From the NCBI RefSeq assembly GCF_004118975.1, contig NZ_CP035376.1, forward strand, positions 2,666,001-2,730,000: a DNA stretch of 64,000 bases, written 5' to 3'. Origin of the DNA: Luteimonas sp. YGD11-2 (GTDB taxonomy: Bacteria; Pseudomonadota; Gammaproteobacteria; Xanthomonadales; Xanthomonadaceae). The translations under genes were made by a program, and so were the position numbers. The notes beneath the pieces were generated by a model. That model saw only the letters and a program-made list of their open reading frames with translations. It searched no databases and had not been told where the DNA came from. Positions 38,545 through 47,540 of the stretch are shown one piece after another (the first letter of the stretch is position 1; the number at the start of each line of letters is the position of its first letter).

Positions 38545-39411
38545 ATGGCATTTCTCGATCAGCACCCCGAACTGGGGTATCCGGCTGCGGCTGCGCTCGG
38601 GCTCATGCTCGGCAGCTTCCTCAATGTGGTGATCCTGCGGCTGCCGAAACGGCTGGAGTGGGAATGGAAGCGCGACGCGCGCGAGGTGCTGGAAGCGCCG
38701 GAGATCTACGATCCACCGCCACCCGGCATCGTGGTGGAACGCTCGCACTGCCCGCACTGCGGCCACCAGCTGAGCTGGTACGAGAACATCCCGGTCTTCA
38801 GCTGGCTGGCGCTGCGCGGCAAGTGCCGCTCGTGCAAGGCGCCGATCTCGATCCAGTACCCGCTGGTCGAGCTGCTGACGATGCTGCTGGTACTGGCCTG
38901 CGTGTGGAACTTCGGCTTCGGCTGGCAGGGCTTCGGCGCGATCGTGCTGACCTGCTTCCTCGTCGCGCTATCGGGCATCGACCTGCGCACGCAGCTGCTA
39001 CCGGACCAGTTGACGCTGCCGCTGATGTGGCTGGGGCTGATCGCCGCCGCCGACAACTTATATATGCCCGCAAAGCCTGCGTTGCTCGGCGCCATCGCGG
39101 GCTATGTGAGCCTGTGGTCGGTGTGGTGGGTGTTCAAGCAGCTCACCGGCAAGGACGGCATGGGCCACGGCGACTTCAAGCTGCTGGCCGCGCTGGGTGC
39201 GTGGTGCGGCCTGGTGGGGATCCTGCCGATCATCCTGGTGTCGGCGGTCGCCGGTGCGATCATCGGTTCCATCTGGCTGGCCACGCAGGGGCGCGACCGG
39301 GCATCGCCGATTCCGTTCGGGCCCTATCTGGCCATCGCGGGCTGGATCGTCTTCATGTGGGGCGACCGGCTGATCGGCTGGTACATGGGCGTGGCGGGGC
39401 TCGGGGGCTAG
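38545..39411 (+). CDS. pilD: Prepilin peptidase / N-methyltransferase PilD
   Basis: PilD cleaves class III leaders and N-methylates the new first residue; PilA and the minor pilins of this window are its substrates. The 288-residue membrane protein has the cytoplasmic zinc loop (CPHCGHQLSWYENIP...CRSCKAPIS), and the two aspartates of the GXGD-type protease in SGIDLRTQLLPDQLTLP and GKDGMGHGDFKLLAALG. About eight hydrophobic helices follow. The ATG at 38545 gives the canonical start. In Xanthomonas coaE follows directly; here coaE is 7.3 kb away. Confidence 0.97.
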   Translation: MAFLDQHPELGYPAAAALGLMLGSFLNVVILRLPKRLEWEWKRDAREVLEAPEIYDPPPPGIVVERSHCPHCGHQLSWYENIPVFSWLALRGKCRSCKAPISIQYPLVELLTMLLVLACVWNFGFGWQGFGAIVLTCFLVALSGIDLRTQLLPDQLTLPLMWLGLIAAADNLYMPAKPALLGAIAGYVSLWSVWWVFKQLTGKDGMGHGDFKLLAALGAWCGLVGILPIILVSAVAGAIIGSIWLATQGRDRASPIPFGPYLAIAGWIVFMWGDRLIGWYMGVAGLGG

Positions 39412-39414
39412 GGA

Positions 39415-39467
39415 GCCGCCCTCATCCGGGCTGCGCGCCACCTTCTCCGGCGTGCGGGGAAGGGTCA
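39415..39467. repeat. Degenerate palindromic repeat, copy F
   Basis: GCCGCCCTCATCCGGGCTGC then CACCTTCTCCGGCGTGCGGG and GAAGGGTCA: copy D orientation with several changes. It fills the gap between the convergent stops of pilD and the 114-residue orphan, overlapping the orphan's last codon. Confidence 0.65.
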
Positions 39468-39809
39468 GGCGGCGGCCCGCGGGATTGCGGCCGTGGTCGG
39501 GCGCTCGGCAATCATCAGCGCGATCCGCAGCTGGTAGGCGGCGCGTTCCGCCGGGGTGGTCGGCAGGCTCTGGATCAGCGAGAGCTCGCCGCGGAACCAG
39601 GTCCAGAAGTCCTCGTCGGCCGGGTAGCGCTCGCGCGCCCAAGGCAGGCGGCGCTGCAGGGAGCACAGGCGGGTCTCAAGTTCGTCGGAAAGCGCGCCCG
39701 GGCGCCTGGGCGACGCCTCCGTCGACGCGGCGGGACCAGTGGACACCAGGTGCGCGTCAGCGCCGGATGCCATCGGCGCGGCAATATCGACAGATGCGTG
39801 CTCGACCAT
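39465..39809 (-). CDS. Conserved-looking hypothetical protein, 114 residues
   Basis: I do not recognise it. The start at 39809 is strongly supported by AAGGAGG at a good distance, one of the best ribosome-binding sites in the window, which argues for a real gene. The first about 45 residues are Ala/Ser/Pro-rich; the rest is amphipathic and looks folded (ETRLCSLQRRLPWARERYP, DEDFWTWFRGELSLIQ, ERAAYQLRIALMIAER), probably all-helical and cytoplasmic. It converges with pilD and stands alone. No function can be proposed. Confidence 0.65.
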   Translation of the reverse strand: MVEHASVDIAAPMASGADAHLVSTGPAASTEASPRRPGALSDELETRLCSLQRRLPWARERYPADEDFWTWFRGELSLIQSLPTTPAERAAYQLRIALMIAERPTTAAIPRAAA

Positions 39810-40085
39810 GATCCTTCCTCCTTGCGCGTCGGCCGAGCGTAGGCGGTTCCGCGTCATGGCGGCGGCAAGATCACGCAGGCGTCCCCGCCGCTGCCGCGCG
39901 CCATCGGGTGCGCGGCAACACCATCGGCGATCGGCGCGCCCGCGGGAGCCTCGCGCTTTCGCTCAAAGGCTGACGTGGACCCCGCCTCGCCACGCGCTGG
40001 TCAGGGCAACGCGAATCCGCGCCGGCTTCACTCCTTGCCGATCACGCCCGCCCTACGCTCGCCGTCCAGATCGGGGAGTCCTGTC
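39810..40085. other. Intergenic region upstream of the xthA unit
   Basis: About 275 bases between the divergent orphan gene and the 49-codon frame. It must hold promoters for both directions, but I see no convincing -35/-10 pair, repeat or RNA structure. Confidence 0.35.
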
Positions 40086-40235
40086 ATGAAGCCCACGCCG
40101 ATCGGGGAATCGTCGTCACCGGCACCAGCAGCGGCCTCCGACCGTGCGCCGTGCTTGTGGGAGCGACGCTGGCCCCGATCGATCCCGCCCGGAGATCGCC
40201 TGAACACGGATGATCGCGCCATGGTGCGGGCATGA
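40086..40235 (+). CDS. Possible 49-residue leader peptide overlapping xthA
   Basis: ATG at 40086 is preceded by GGGGAG at about 7 bases, and the TGA at 40233-40235 overlaps the xthA ATG as ATGA. xthA itself lacks a clear ribosome-binding site, so translation of this frame could deliver ribosomes to it. The peptide (MKPTPIGESSSPAPAAASDR...) is low-complexity and unrecognised, so it may be regulatory or spurious. Confidence 0.35.
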   Translation: MKPTPIGESSSPAPAAASDRAPCLWERRWPRSIPPGDRLNTDDRAMVRA

Positions 40236-41098
40236 GCCGCCGCACGCTCCGGCTGGCCACTTTCAACGTCAACGGCATCGGCACCCGGCTGCCGCATCTG
40301 CTCGCCTGGCTGGAACGCGAACAGCCCGACATCGTCGCGCTGCAGGAACTGAAGGCGCTCGACCAGGCATTCCCGGTGGATGCCCTGGACGCCGCCGGCT
40401 ACGGCGCGATCTGGCAGGGCCAGCGCTCGTGGAACGGCGTGGCGCTGCTGGCCCGGGGCGCGGTGCCGGTGGAAAGCCGGCGCGGCCTGCCCGGTGACGC
40501 CAGCGATACCCAGAGCCGATATCTGGAGGCGGCGGTGCACGGCATCGTGGTCGCCTGCCTGTACCTGCCCAACGGCAATCCGCAGCCGGGGCCGAAGTTC
40601 GACTACAAGCTGGCGTGGATGGAGCGGCTGATCCGCCACGCCCGCACGCTGGTGGAGCTGCCGCACCCGGTGGCGATGATCGGCGACTTCAACGTCATTC
40701 CCACCGACGCCGACGTCTACGACCCGAAGTCCTGGCGCAAGGACGCGTTGCTGCAGCCGGAAGTGCGCGAGGCCTTCGAACGCCTGCTGGCGCAGGGCTG
40801 GACGGATGCGCTGCGCACGCTGCACCCGGACGAGACGATCTACACGTTCTGGGACTACTTCCGCCAGCACTTCCAGCGCGACCGCGGCCTGCGCATCGAC
40901 CACCTGCTGCTCAACCCGCCCCTGGCCAAACGCCTGAAGGCGGCGGGCGTCGACCGCTGGGTGCGCGCGCTGGAAAAGCCCAGCGACCACGCACCGACCT
41001 GGATCGAGGTCACCGCGCCCGCCGCACCACGCAAGCGCGCACCCACTGCGAAGACCGCGAAGACCGCCAGGAGCGCGAAAAGCGCGAAAAGCGCCTGA
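40232..41098 (+). CDS. xthA: Exonuclease III / AP endonuclease family protein
   Basis: Members cut abasic sites and trim 3' ends in base-excision repair. The 288-residue protein has the EEP-fold motifs: TFNVNGIGTRL, the metal ligand in VALQELKA, LYLPNGNPQPGPKFDYK, MIGDFNVIPTD, FWDYFRQHFQRDRGLRIDHLLL and the catalytic SDHAPTW. After the domain ends (about residue 262) comes a basic tail APTAKTAKTARSAKSAKSA, not found in E. coli XthA, resembling the Lys/Ala linker of the nearby LigD and probably DNA-binding. Position upstream of ligD suggests a shared role in end processing. Confidence 0.93.
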   Translation: MSRRTLRLATFNVNGIGTRLPHLLAWLEREQPDIVALQELKALDQAFPVDALDAAGYGAIWQGQRSWNGVALLARGAVPVESRRGLPGDASDTQSRYLEAAVHGIVVACLYLPNGNPQPGPKFDYKLAWMERLIRHARTLVELPHPVAMIGDFNVIPTDADVYDPKSWRKDALLQPEVREAFERLLAQGWTDALRTLHPDETIYTFWDYFRQHFQRDRGLRIDHLLLNPPLAKRLKAAGVDRWVRALEKPSDHAPTWIEVTAPAAPRKRAPTAKTAKTARSAKSAKSA

Positions 41099-41214
41099 CG
41101 CACCCCGCACGCGCGCGACGCTGCGTTGGCCGCACAGAGCGGCTGACACGCCGGTTCACGGCGGCACCACAAAGGCCATCGCACGGTGTGGCCACCCTCA
41201 CCTGGAGACAGCCC

Positions 41215-41391
41215 ATGGCCGACGACAAGACCCAGACCGGCAGCCCGGACCGCGACCGCATCAACATGAGCGAGGACTACGAAGTCCAGTACTGGACCAA
41301 GGCGCTGGGCGTCAGCCGTGATCGCCTGCAGGAGGCCGTGGACGCGGTCGGCCCCACCGCGGACGCGGTGCGCCGCCACCTCGGCCAGTAA
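41215..41391 (+). CDS. DUF3606 domain protein
   Basis: A 58-residue acidic protein (MADDKTQTGSPDRDRINMSE then YEVQYWTKALGVSRDRLQEA) with the DUF3606 pattern: the RDRINMSEDYEVQYW core followed by a helix-turn region that resembles a minimal DNA-binding motif. GGAGA precedes the ATG. The family is of unknown function but widespread in proteobacteria. It lies 15 bases before ligD and is probably cotranscribed with it. Confidence 0.85.
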   Translation: MADDKTQTGSPDRDRINMSEDYEVQYWTKALGVSRDRLQEAVDAVGPTADAVRRHLGQ

Positions 41392-41406
41392 CGCCCCGGC
41401 GCCGGC

Positions 41407-44085
41407 ATGAGCCTGGCCGACTACCGCCGCAAGCGGAGTTTCGACAAGACCCGCGAGCCGGAGCCCGGCAAGCCGGTGCCCAAGGGCAGGCGCGCGATCT
41501 TCGTGGTGCAGCTGCACCACGCCAGCCGTCGTCATTACGACTTCCGCCTGCAGGTCGGCGACGCCCTGAAGAGCTGGGCGGTGCCCAAGGGCCCGAGCTA
41601 CGACCCCGACGTCAAGCGGATGGCGGTGGAGGTCGAAGACCACCCCGTCGACTACGCCGGCTTCGAGGGCGAGATCCCCAAGGGCCAGTACGGCGGCGGC
41701 CATGTCGCGCGCTTCGACCACGGGGTCTGGGCCACCCGCGGCGACCCCGAGGAGCAGCTGGCCAAGGGCCATCTGCGCTTCGAGCTGTTCGGCGACAAGC
41801 TCAAGGGCGGCTGGCACCTGGTGCGCTCCGGCAAGCCGGCGCGGCAGCCGCAGTGGCTGCTGTTCAAGGACAAGGATGCCTACGCCGGCACGCTGGAGGC
41901 CGACGACCTGCTGGCCGACGTCACCCCGCCACCCGCGGCGGACCTGAAACGCGCAGGCGCCGGCAAGGCGGTCAAGAAGAAGCTCGCCACCGCGCCCGCA
42001 CCCGCGCGCCGTCGCCGCCGGGACTGGGCGAAGAAGGCGCTGGCACTCGACGGTGCCAAGCGCGCCGACGCGCCCACCGGGCCGTTCCAGCCGCAGCTGG
42101 CCAAGCTCGGCGATGCCCCGCCCAGGGGCGAGCAGTGGCTGCACGAGCTCAAGTGGGACGGCTACCGCATCCTCGCGACGATCGCCGACGGCGAGGTCCG
42201 CCTGTGGTCGCGCAATGCGCTGGAATGGACCGACAGGATCCCCGAGATCCGCGACGCTATCGCCGCGCTCGGGCTGAAGTCCGGCGCGCTCGACGGCGAG
42301 CTCATCGCCGGCAAGGGCACCAAGGAAGACTTCAACCTGCTGCAGTCCACGCTGTCGGGCGAACGCCAGGGCGCGCTGGCCTTCGCGCTGTTCGATCTGC
42401 TGCACCTCGATGGCGTGGACGTCACCGCCGCACCGCTGCTCGAACGCAAGGCCCTGCTGCAGGAGCTTCTGGATGGTGCGCCGCCGCACCTGGCCTACAG
42501 CTCGCATATCGAAGGCGATGGCGACGCCGCGTTCAAGCTGGCGGGCGACACCCACTTCGAGGGCATCATCTCCAAGCGCATCGACCGTCCCTACCACGGC
42601 GGCCGCAGCGACGACTGGCGCAAGACCAAGCTGCTGGCGAGCGACGAGTTCGCCGTCGTCGGCTACACCGCGCCGAAGGGCAGCCGCACCGGCTTCGGCT
42701 CGCTGCTGCTGGCGAAACCGGATGCGGAGCATGGCTGGCTGTATGCCGGACGCGTGGGCAGCGGCTTCAACGACACGCTGATGCGCGAGGTCACCGCGAA
42801 ACTCGGCAAGGGCGGCGCGCGCAAGCCCACCGTGCACGTGGGCACCACCGACACCGACCTGCGCACCGCCACCTGGTTCGAGCCGTGCTTCGTGGTGGAG
42901 GTGTTCTACCGCGGCATCGGGCGGCAGGAGCTGCTGCGGCAGCCGTCGCTGAAGGCGGTGCGCTGGGACAAGTCCGTGGACGATCTTGCAGATTCCGATC
43001 GCGGGCCGGGCGCTGGCAAGCCGGCGAAGAAGGCGGCGAAAACCGCGAGCAGGGCCGCGACGAAGACGGCCGCCTCGAAAGCGGCTGCAGGGAAGGCAAC
43101 GAAGGCCGCCCCGACCAGGGTTGCGGGCAAGCAGGCCGCTGCGAAGAAGTCGACGAAGCGCACGACGGCCGCGACATCCAGCGCCACCGCAGCCCCGTCA
43201 CCCGCGGCCGATCGCACGCCACCGCGGCTGTCGAGCCCGACCAAGGTGCTGTTTCCCGACATCGGCGCGACCAAGAAGGATGTCTGGGATTACTACACCG
43301 CCGTGATCGACCACCTGCTGCCGGAGATCGCCGGGCGGCCGCTGTCGATCATCCGCTGCCCCAGTGGCGTCGAGCGCCCCTGCTTCTTCCAGAAGCACCA
43401 CACCGCCGGGCTGGAGCTGGTCTCGTCGGTGCGGCTGAAGGAGGACAGTGGCGTCAACGCCTACTACCTGATGGTGGAGGACGAGGCCGCGCTGATGGAG
43501 CTGGTGCAGTTCAACGCGATCGAGTTCCATCCCTGGGGCTCGCACGCGGCCGAACCCGACATCGCCGATCGCGTGGTGTTCGACCTCGACCCCGGGCCCG
43601 ACGTGCCGTTCGCCGAGGTCAGGAAGGCCGCGGTCGATATCCGCAAGCTGCTGGCGCAACTCGAACTCGAATCCTTCCTGCGGGTGTCCGGCGGCAAGGG
43701 CCTGCATGTGGTGGTGCCGCTCAACCCGGGCTGCCACTGGGACCTCACCAAGCGCTTCGCACACGGGTTTGCCGATGCGCTGGCGCGTGCGCAGCCGGAC
43801 CGCTTCCTCGCTACCGCCACCAGGAGCCTGCGCAACAAGCGCATCTTCGTCGACTACCTGCGCAATGGCCGCGGCGCGACCGCGGTGGCCTCGTACTCGC
43901 TGCGCGGCCGGCCGGGCGCACCGGTGGCGCTGCCGCTGGCATGGAGCGAACTGTCGAAGCTCAAGCGCGCGGATGCCTTCACCATCCACGAGGTACCGGC
44001 GCTGCTGCGTCGCCGCCGCAAGCACCCGTGGGCCGACATCGACCGCATCACCCAGGACCTGTCGCGCTGGTCCGACGCGGAGTAG
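41407..44085 (+). CDS. ligD: ATP-dependent DNA ligase LigD (phosphoesterase-ligase-polymerase)
   Basis: LigD is the multifunctional enzyme of bacterial non-homologous end joining. The 892-residue protein reads, in order: 3'-phosphoesterase (about 30-160; VQLHHASRRHYDFRL with His/Asp ligands), ligase (about 225-535; nucleotidyl Lys249 in HELKWDGYRI, LDGELIAG, FEGIISKR), a Lys/Ala/Thr-rich linker (about 540-600) and an AEP-type polymerase (about 615-885; metal Asp726 and Asp728 in FDLDPGPD, then SGGKGLHVVVPL). The PE-LIG-POL order equals that of Pseudomonas LigD. The usual partner Ku is not in the window. It follows xthA and DUF3606. Confidence 0.97.
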   Translation: MSLADYRRKRSFDKTREPEPGKPVPKGRRAIFVVQLHHASRRHYDFRLQVGDALKSWAVPKGPSYDPDVKRMAVEVEDHPVDYAGFEGEIPKGQYGGGHVARFDHGVWATRGDPEEQLAKGHLRFELFGDKLKGGWHLVRSGKPARQPQWLLFKDKDAYAGTLEADDLLADVTPPPAADLKRAGAGKAVKKKLATAPAPARRRRRDWAKKALALDGAKRADAPTGPFQPQLAKLGDAPPRGEQWLHELKWDGYRILATIADGEVRLWSRNALEWTDRIPEIRDAIAALGLKSGALDGELIAGKGTKEDFNLLQSTLSGERQGALAFALFDLLHLDGVDVTAAPLLERKALLQELLDGAPPHLAYSSHIEGDGDAAFKLAGDTHFEGIISKRIDRPYHGGRSDDWRKTKLLASDEFAVVGYTAPKGSRTGFGSLLLAKPDAEHGWLYAGRVGSGFNDTLMREVTAKLGKGGARKPTVHVGTTDTDLRTATWFEPCFVVEVFYRGIGRQELLRQPSLKAVRWDKSVDDLADSDRGPGAGKPAKKAAKTASRAATKTAASKAAAGKATKAAPTRVAGKQAAAKKSTKRTTAATSSATAAPSPAADRTPPRLSSPTKVLFPDIGATKKDVWDYYTAVIDHLLPEIAGRPLSIIRCPSGVERPCFFQKHHTAGLELVSSVRLKEDSGVNAYYLMVEDEAALMELVQFNAIEFHPWGSHAAEPDIADRVVFDLDPGPDVPFAEVRKAAVDIRKLLAQLELESFLRVSGGKGLHVVVPLNPGCHWDLTKRFAHGFADALARAQPDRFLATATRSLRNKRIFVDYLRNGRGATAVASYSLRGRPGAPVALPLAWSELSKLKRADAFTIHEVPALLRRRRKHPWADIDRITQDLSRWSDAE

Positions 44086-44206
44086 CGCCATCGGCCACGA
44101 TTGGAGAGGTCGGCGTACAGCGCGGATGAGAGCGCCTGCACCTGACGCGTGGACATCACGCCTGCGGCGGCGACAATGGCGGCCGACTCCCGTCCGAACG
44201 GTCCGC

Positions 44207-46684
44207 ATGACGCCAGCGCCCAGGTTCCGCTGCAGTTCTGCCCGCTCCACGCAACGCGGGGCGTTGTCGCATCCGCTGGCCGCGCGTATCGCCATGGTGT
44301 TGCTGTGGCTGCTGCTGATGGCGCCGGCCTTCGCGCAACCGGCGGTGGAACCCACGGCCCCCGTCCCGGCCGCGGAGGCGGCGACCGCCACGCTCGACAC
44401 GGCCGACGACGAACTCCTGGCCCTGCGCGAGCGGCTGGGCGAAACCACCGACACCGCCGGCTTCGTGCAGCTTCGCGATGCCGCGGTGGCACTTGACGTG
44501 CGCGTGCAGGATGCAGTGCGCACGCTGGAAGCCGAACTCGCAGGCGTGCAGGGTCGCCTCGACGAACTGGGGCCGATCCCGGAGGACGCCGCCGGCGAGG
44601 ACGCGGGAATCCGCGAACGCCGTGCCGAGCTTGCGGCGCGCGTTTCGGTGCTCGATGGCGCGGTCAAGCGCGGGCGGCTCCTCGGCATCGACATCCGCGA
44701 CGTGCGCGAGGAGATCACCGCTACCCAGGGCCGCCAGCTCGGCGAGCAGCTGTCGCAGCGCTACGGTTCGCCGCTGACGCCGCGGCTGTGGCATGCGGTC
44801 GCGGAGGACTTCCCCAGCGACCGCCAGCGCGTGGAGGCGTTCCTCGGCCTGCTCGAGCGCAGCGTGCGCGATGGCATCGCCCGCTTCGGGGTGCCGGTGG
44901 CGATCACCATCCTGGTGCTGGCGGGGGTGCTGGCGTGGCCGCTGCGCCGCGTGCTGCGTCGGGCGGGTCGCCGCTTCGCATTGCGCCACACCCCCGGCGA
45001 CAGCCGCCTGCGCCGCACCGCGCTGGCGGCATGGCTGGTGCTGTCGAGCATGCTGTGCATCGGCCTGGCGGCGTGGCTGGCGTCGCACCTGCTGCGCTGG
45101 GGTGACCCGCCGGTGGCGGTGATGGAGCAGCTCGCCAACGCCATCGTGGCCGCCGCGGTGTACGGCGCGCTGGTGGCGAGCCTGGGCAACAGCCTGCTGA
45201 TGCGCGCCAGCCCCGAGTGGCGCCTGCCCCCGCTGTCGGAAGACATGGTGGGCAGCCTGCGGCCGTATCCGTGGCTGGCCGGCGGGCTGGTGTTCGTCGA
45301 CCGGGTGGTCGAAGGGGTGATGGTCGCGATCAATGCGCACGCCGCGCTCGCCGCCACCGTCACCGGCGCGGTGGCGCTGAGCTATGCGGTGCTGGCGATC
45401 AGCGTGCGGCGCCGACGCCTGCCGCTGGGTGGCGGCACCGACACCGTGGCGGTCGCTGCCTGGGTGCGGGCGCTGCTGGTGATGATCCGGCTTGCGGTGC
45501 TGGCGCTGCTGGTGGCACTGGCGCTGGGCTATTTCCAGTTCGCGCTGCTGATCGGCCGCGAGGTGGTGTGGGTGGGCGTGGTGGCGATGGGCCTGTACCT
45601 CGCCTGGGTCGGCGTCGACGATCTCTGCGGTCTGGTGTTCGGCGACGACAGCCGGCTGGGGACCGCAACCGCACGCGCCACCGGCATCCGCCCGCACCGG
45701 CTGCGCCAGGCCGGGCTGATCGTCTCGGCGGTGAGCCGCGTGCTGCTGGCGCTGATCGCGATCGCGCTGGTGCTGGCGCCGCTGGGCACCAGTTTCTCCG
45801 GCTGGCGCGAGCTGGTCGCGGCGGCGGGCAACGGGCTGCGCATCGGCGAGGTGGTGATCTCGCCGTCCGGGGTGCTCAAGGCGGTGCTGATCTTCGGCGG
45901 CGGCTGGGTGGCGGTGCAGGCCCTGCATGGCTGGCTGGTCGAACGCTACCTGCCCGCCACCGACCTCGACGCCGCCTCGCGCAACTCGGTGGCGACCGTC
46001 GCGCGGTACTTCGGCATCACCGTGGTGCTGGCGCTGGGGCTGGCGGCGCTGGGCATCGGCATCCAGCAGATCGGGCTGGTGGTGGGCGCGCTGTCGGTCG
46101 GCATCGGCTTCGGCCTGCAGGCGATCACCCAGAACTTCATCTCCGGGCTGATCCTGCTCGCCGAACGCCCGGTCAAGATCGGCGACTGGGTACGGGTGGG
46201 TGATTTCGAGGGCGATGTGCAGCGCATCAGCGTGCGCGCCACCGAAATCCGCGTCGCCGACCGTTCCACGGTGATCGTGCCCAACTCCGAACTCATCACC
46301 AAGCCGCTGCGCAACATGACCCTGGCCAACCCGCTGGGCCGCGTGCTGCTGCAGTTCCCGGTGCCGCTGGATACCGATGTCGACCGCCTGCGCGGGATCA
46401 TGCTGGAGACCTTTGCCGCGCACCCCGCCGTGCTCGCCGAGCCGGCGCCCTCGATGACGCTCGACGGCATCGCCGCCAACGGCATCCCGGTGACCGCGGT
46501 CGGGTTCGTCGATTCGCCACGCATCGCCGGTGGTGTGCGCAGCGAGTTGCTGTTCACCCTGCTGCGGCGGCTGCGCGAGGAAGGCATCCACCTCGCGCCG
46601 ATGGCGCAGAGCATCCGCGTGCTGCGCGACGACGGCGGTCTGTTCGTACAGGACGACGCATCCCCGACCGGGGACGAGGCATGA
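44207..46684 (+). CDS. Large MscS-family mechanosensitive channel with DUF3772 domain
   Basis: The 825-residue protein has a signal-like start, a periplasmic helical domain of the DUF3772 type (about 50-180; DDELLALRERLGETTD...RLLGIDIRDV), about ten transmembrane helices and a C-terminal MscS module (pore helix with GALSVGIGFGLQAITQNFISG, beta domain IGDWVRVGDFEGDVQRISVR, then the alpha/beta cap). Such large MscS proteins release solutes on hypo-osmotic shock. The start is uncertain: ATG 44207 gives a long basic leader, ATG 44294 a shorter signal peptide (MVLLWLLLMAPAFAQP); neither has a clear ribosome-binding site. Its stop overlaps coaE by ATGA. Confidence 0.88.
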   Translation: MTPAPRFRCSSARSTQRGALSHPLAARIAMVLLWLLLMAPAFAQPAVEPTAPVPAAEAATATLDTADDELLALRERLGETTDTAGFVQLRDAAVALDVRVQDAVRTLEAELAGVQGRLDELGPIPEDAAGEDAGIRERRAELAARVSVLDGAVKRGRLLGIDIRDVREEITATQGRQLGEQLSQRYGSPLTPRLWHAVAEDFPSDRQRVEAFLGLLERSVRDGIARFGVPVAITILVLAGVLAWPLRRVLRRAGRRFALRHTPGDSRLRRTALAAWLVLSSMLCIGLAAWLASHLLRWGDPPVAVMEQLANAIVAAAVYGALVASLGNSLLMRASPEWRLPPLSEDMVGSLRPYPWLAGGLVFVDRVVEGVMVAINAHAALAATVTGAVALSYAVLAISVRRRRLPLGGGTDTVAVAAWVRALLVMIRLAVLALLVALALGYFQFALLIGREVVWVGVVAMGLYLAWVGVDDLCGLVFGDDSRLGTATARATGIRPHRLRQAGLIVSAVSRVLLALIAIALVLAPLGTSFSGWRELVAAAGNGLRIGEVVISPSGVLKAVLIFGGGWVAVQALHGWLVERYLPATDLDAASRNSVATVARYFGITVVLALGLAALGIGIQQIGLVVGALSVGIGFGLQAITQNFISGLILLAERPVKIGDWVRVGDFEGDVQRISVRATEIRVADRSTVIVPNSELITKPLRNMTLANPLGRVLLQFPVPLDTDVDRLRGIMLETFAAHPAVLAEPAPSMTLDGIAANGIPVTAVGFVDSPRIAGGVRSELLFTLLRRLREEGIHLAPMAQSIRVLRDDGGLFVQDDASPTGDEA

Positions 46685-47295
46685 GCGCCTACGTGGTCGG
46701 GCTGACCGGCGGCGTGGCCTCCGGCAAGAGCGAGGTGGAACGCCGTTTCGCGGCGCGCGGGGTGACGGTGGCGGACGCCGACATCGCCGCCCGCGACGCG
46801 GTCGCGCCGGGCAGCGAAGGCCTGGCCGCGGTCGTGGATGCATTCGGCAGCGGCGTGCTGCAGGCCGACGGCAGCCTCGACCGTGCGCGGATGCGGCGGA
46901 TCGTGTTCGCCGATGACGACGCGCGCCGGCGCCTGGAGGCCATCGTGCATCCGCAGGTGCGCCTGCGCCTGCGTAGCGCCTGCGAAGCCGCGCCCGGCCC
47001 CTACGCGATCGCGGCGATTCCGCTGCTGGCCGAAGGCGGGCGTGGGCATTACCCGTGGATCGACCGGGTGCTGGTGGTGGACGTGCCGCGCGAGGTGCAG
47101 CTGGCACGCCTGCAGCAGCGCGACGGCATCGACGCGGCGCTTGCCGGCCGCATGCTGGCGGCACAGGTGGACCGCGCGACGCGGCTGGAACTGGCCGACG
47201 ACGTGATCTACAACGACGGCCCGCTGGCCGCGCTCGACGGCCATGTCGCGGCGCTGGATGCGCGTTACCGGCGCCTGGCCGCAGACGCCTGCTGA
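46681..47295 (+). CDS. coaE: Dephospho-CoA kinase
   Basis: CoaE phosphorylates dephospho-CoA in the last step of coenzyme A synthesis. The 204-residue P-loop kinase shows GLTGGVASGKSEVERRF at the N-terminus, VADADIAARD, IVHPQVR and IPLLAEGGRGHYPWIDRVLVVD. The length is canonical. It overlaps the MscS gene by four bases, so it is now translated from that operon. In Xanthomonas coaE sits next to pilD; the separation here reflects the 7.3-kb block with xthA, DUF3606, ligD and the channel. Confidence 0.97.
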   Translation: MSAYVVGLTGGVASGKSEVERRFAARGVTVADADIAARDAVAPGSEGLAAVVDAFGSGVLQADGSLDRARMRRIVFADDDARRRLEAIVHPQVRLRLRSACEAAPGPYAIAAIPLLAEGGRGHYPWIDRVLVVDVPREVQLARLQQRDGIDAALAGRMLAAQVDRATRLELADDVIYNDGPLAALDGHVAALDARYRRLAADAC

Positions 47296-47540
47296 GCCCG
47301 CGCTCCGTCGATCCGCTGCAGGGCCGGGTGCCGGCCCGCGGCATCTGCGCGCCTTCGTTTTCCCTATGCGCCACGCTCACGGGGCGCTGTCTACGGTCTG
47401 GCATCCACGCTGAGCGGCAGCCACCGCAGCGTCGCGGAGACGGCACATCCGCCGCCACCGCGCCTGCCACCGGACGCGACGAGCGTCCGCCCCGCCCGCC
47501 CGTGGACCGGTTCCGGCCCCCTCACTCCAGGAGTCACACG

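Noticed and set aside
44156..47470. 1104-codon minus-strand frame opposite the MscS channel and coaE
   Set aside because: His/Arg/Gln-rich antisense translation; the plus-strand proteins have clear MscS and P-loop kinase motifs.
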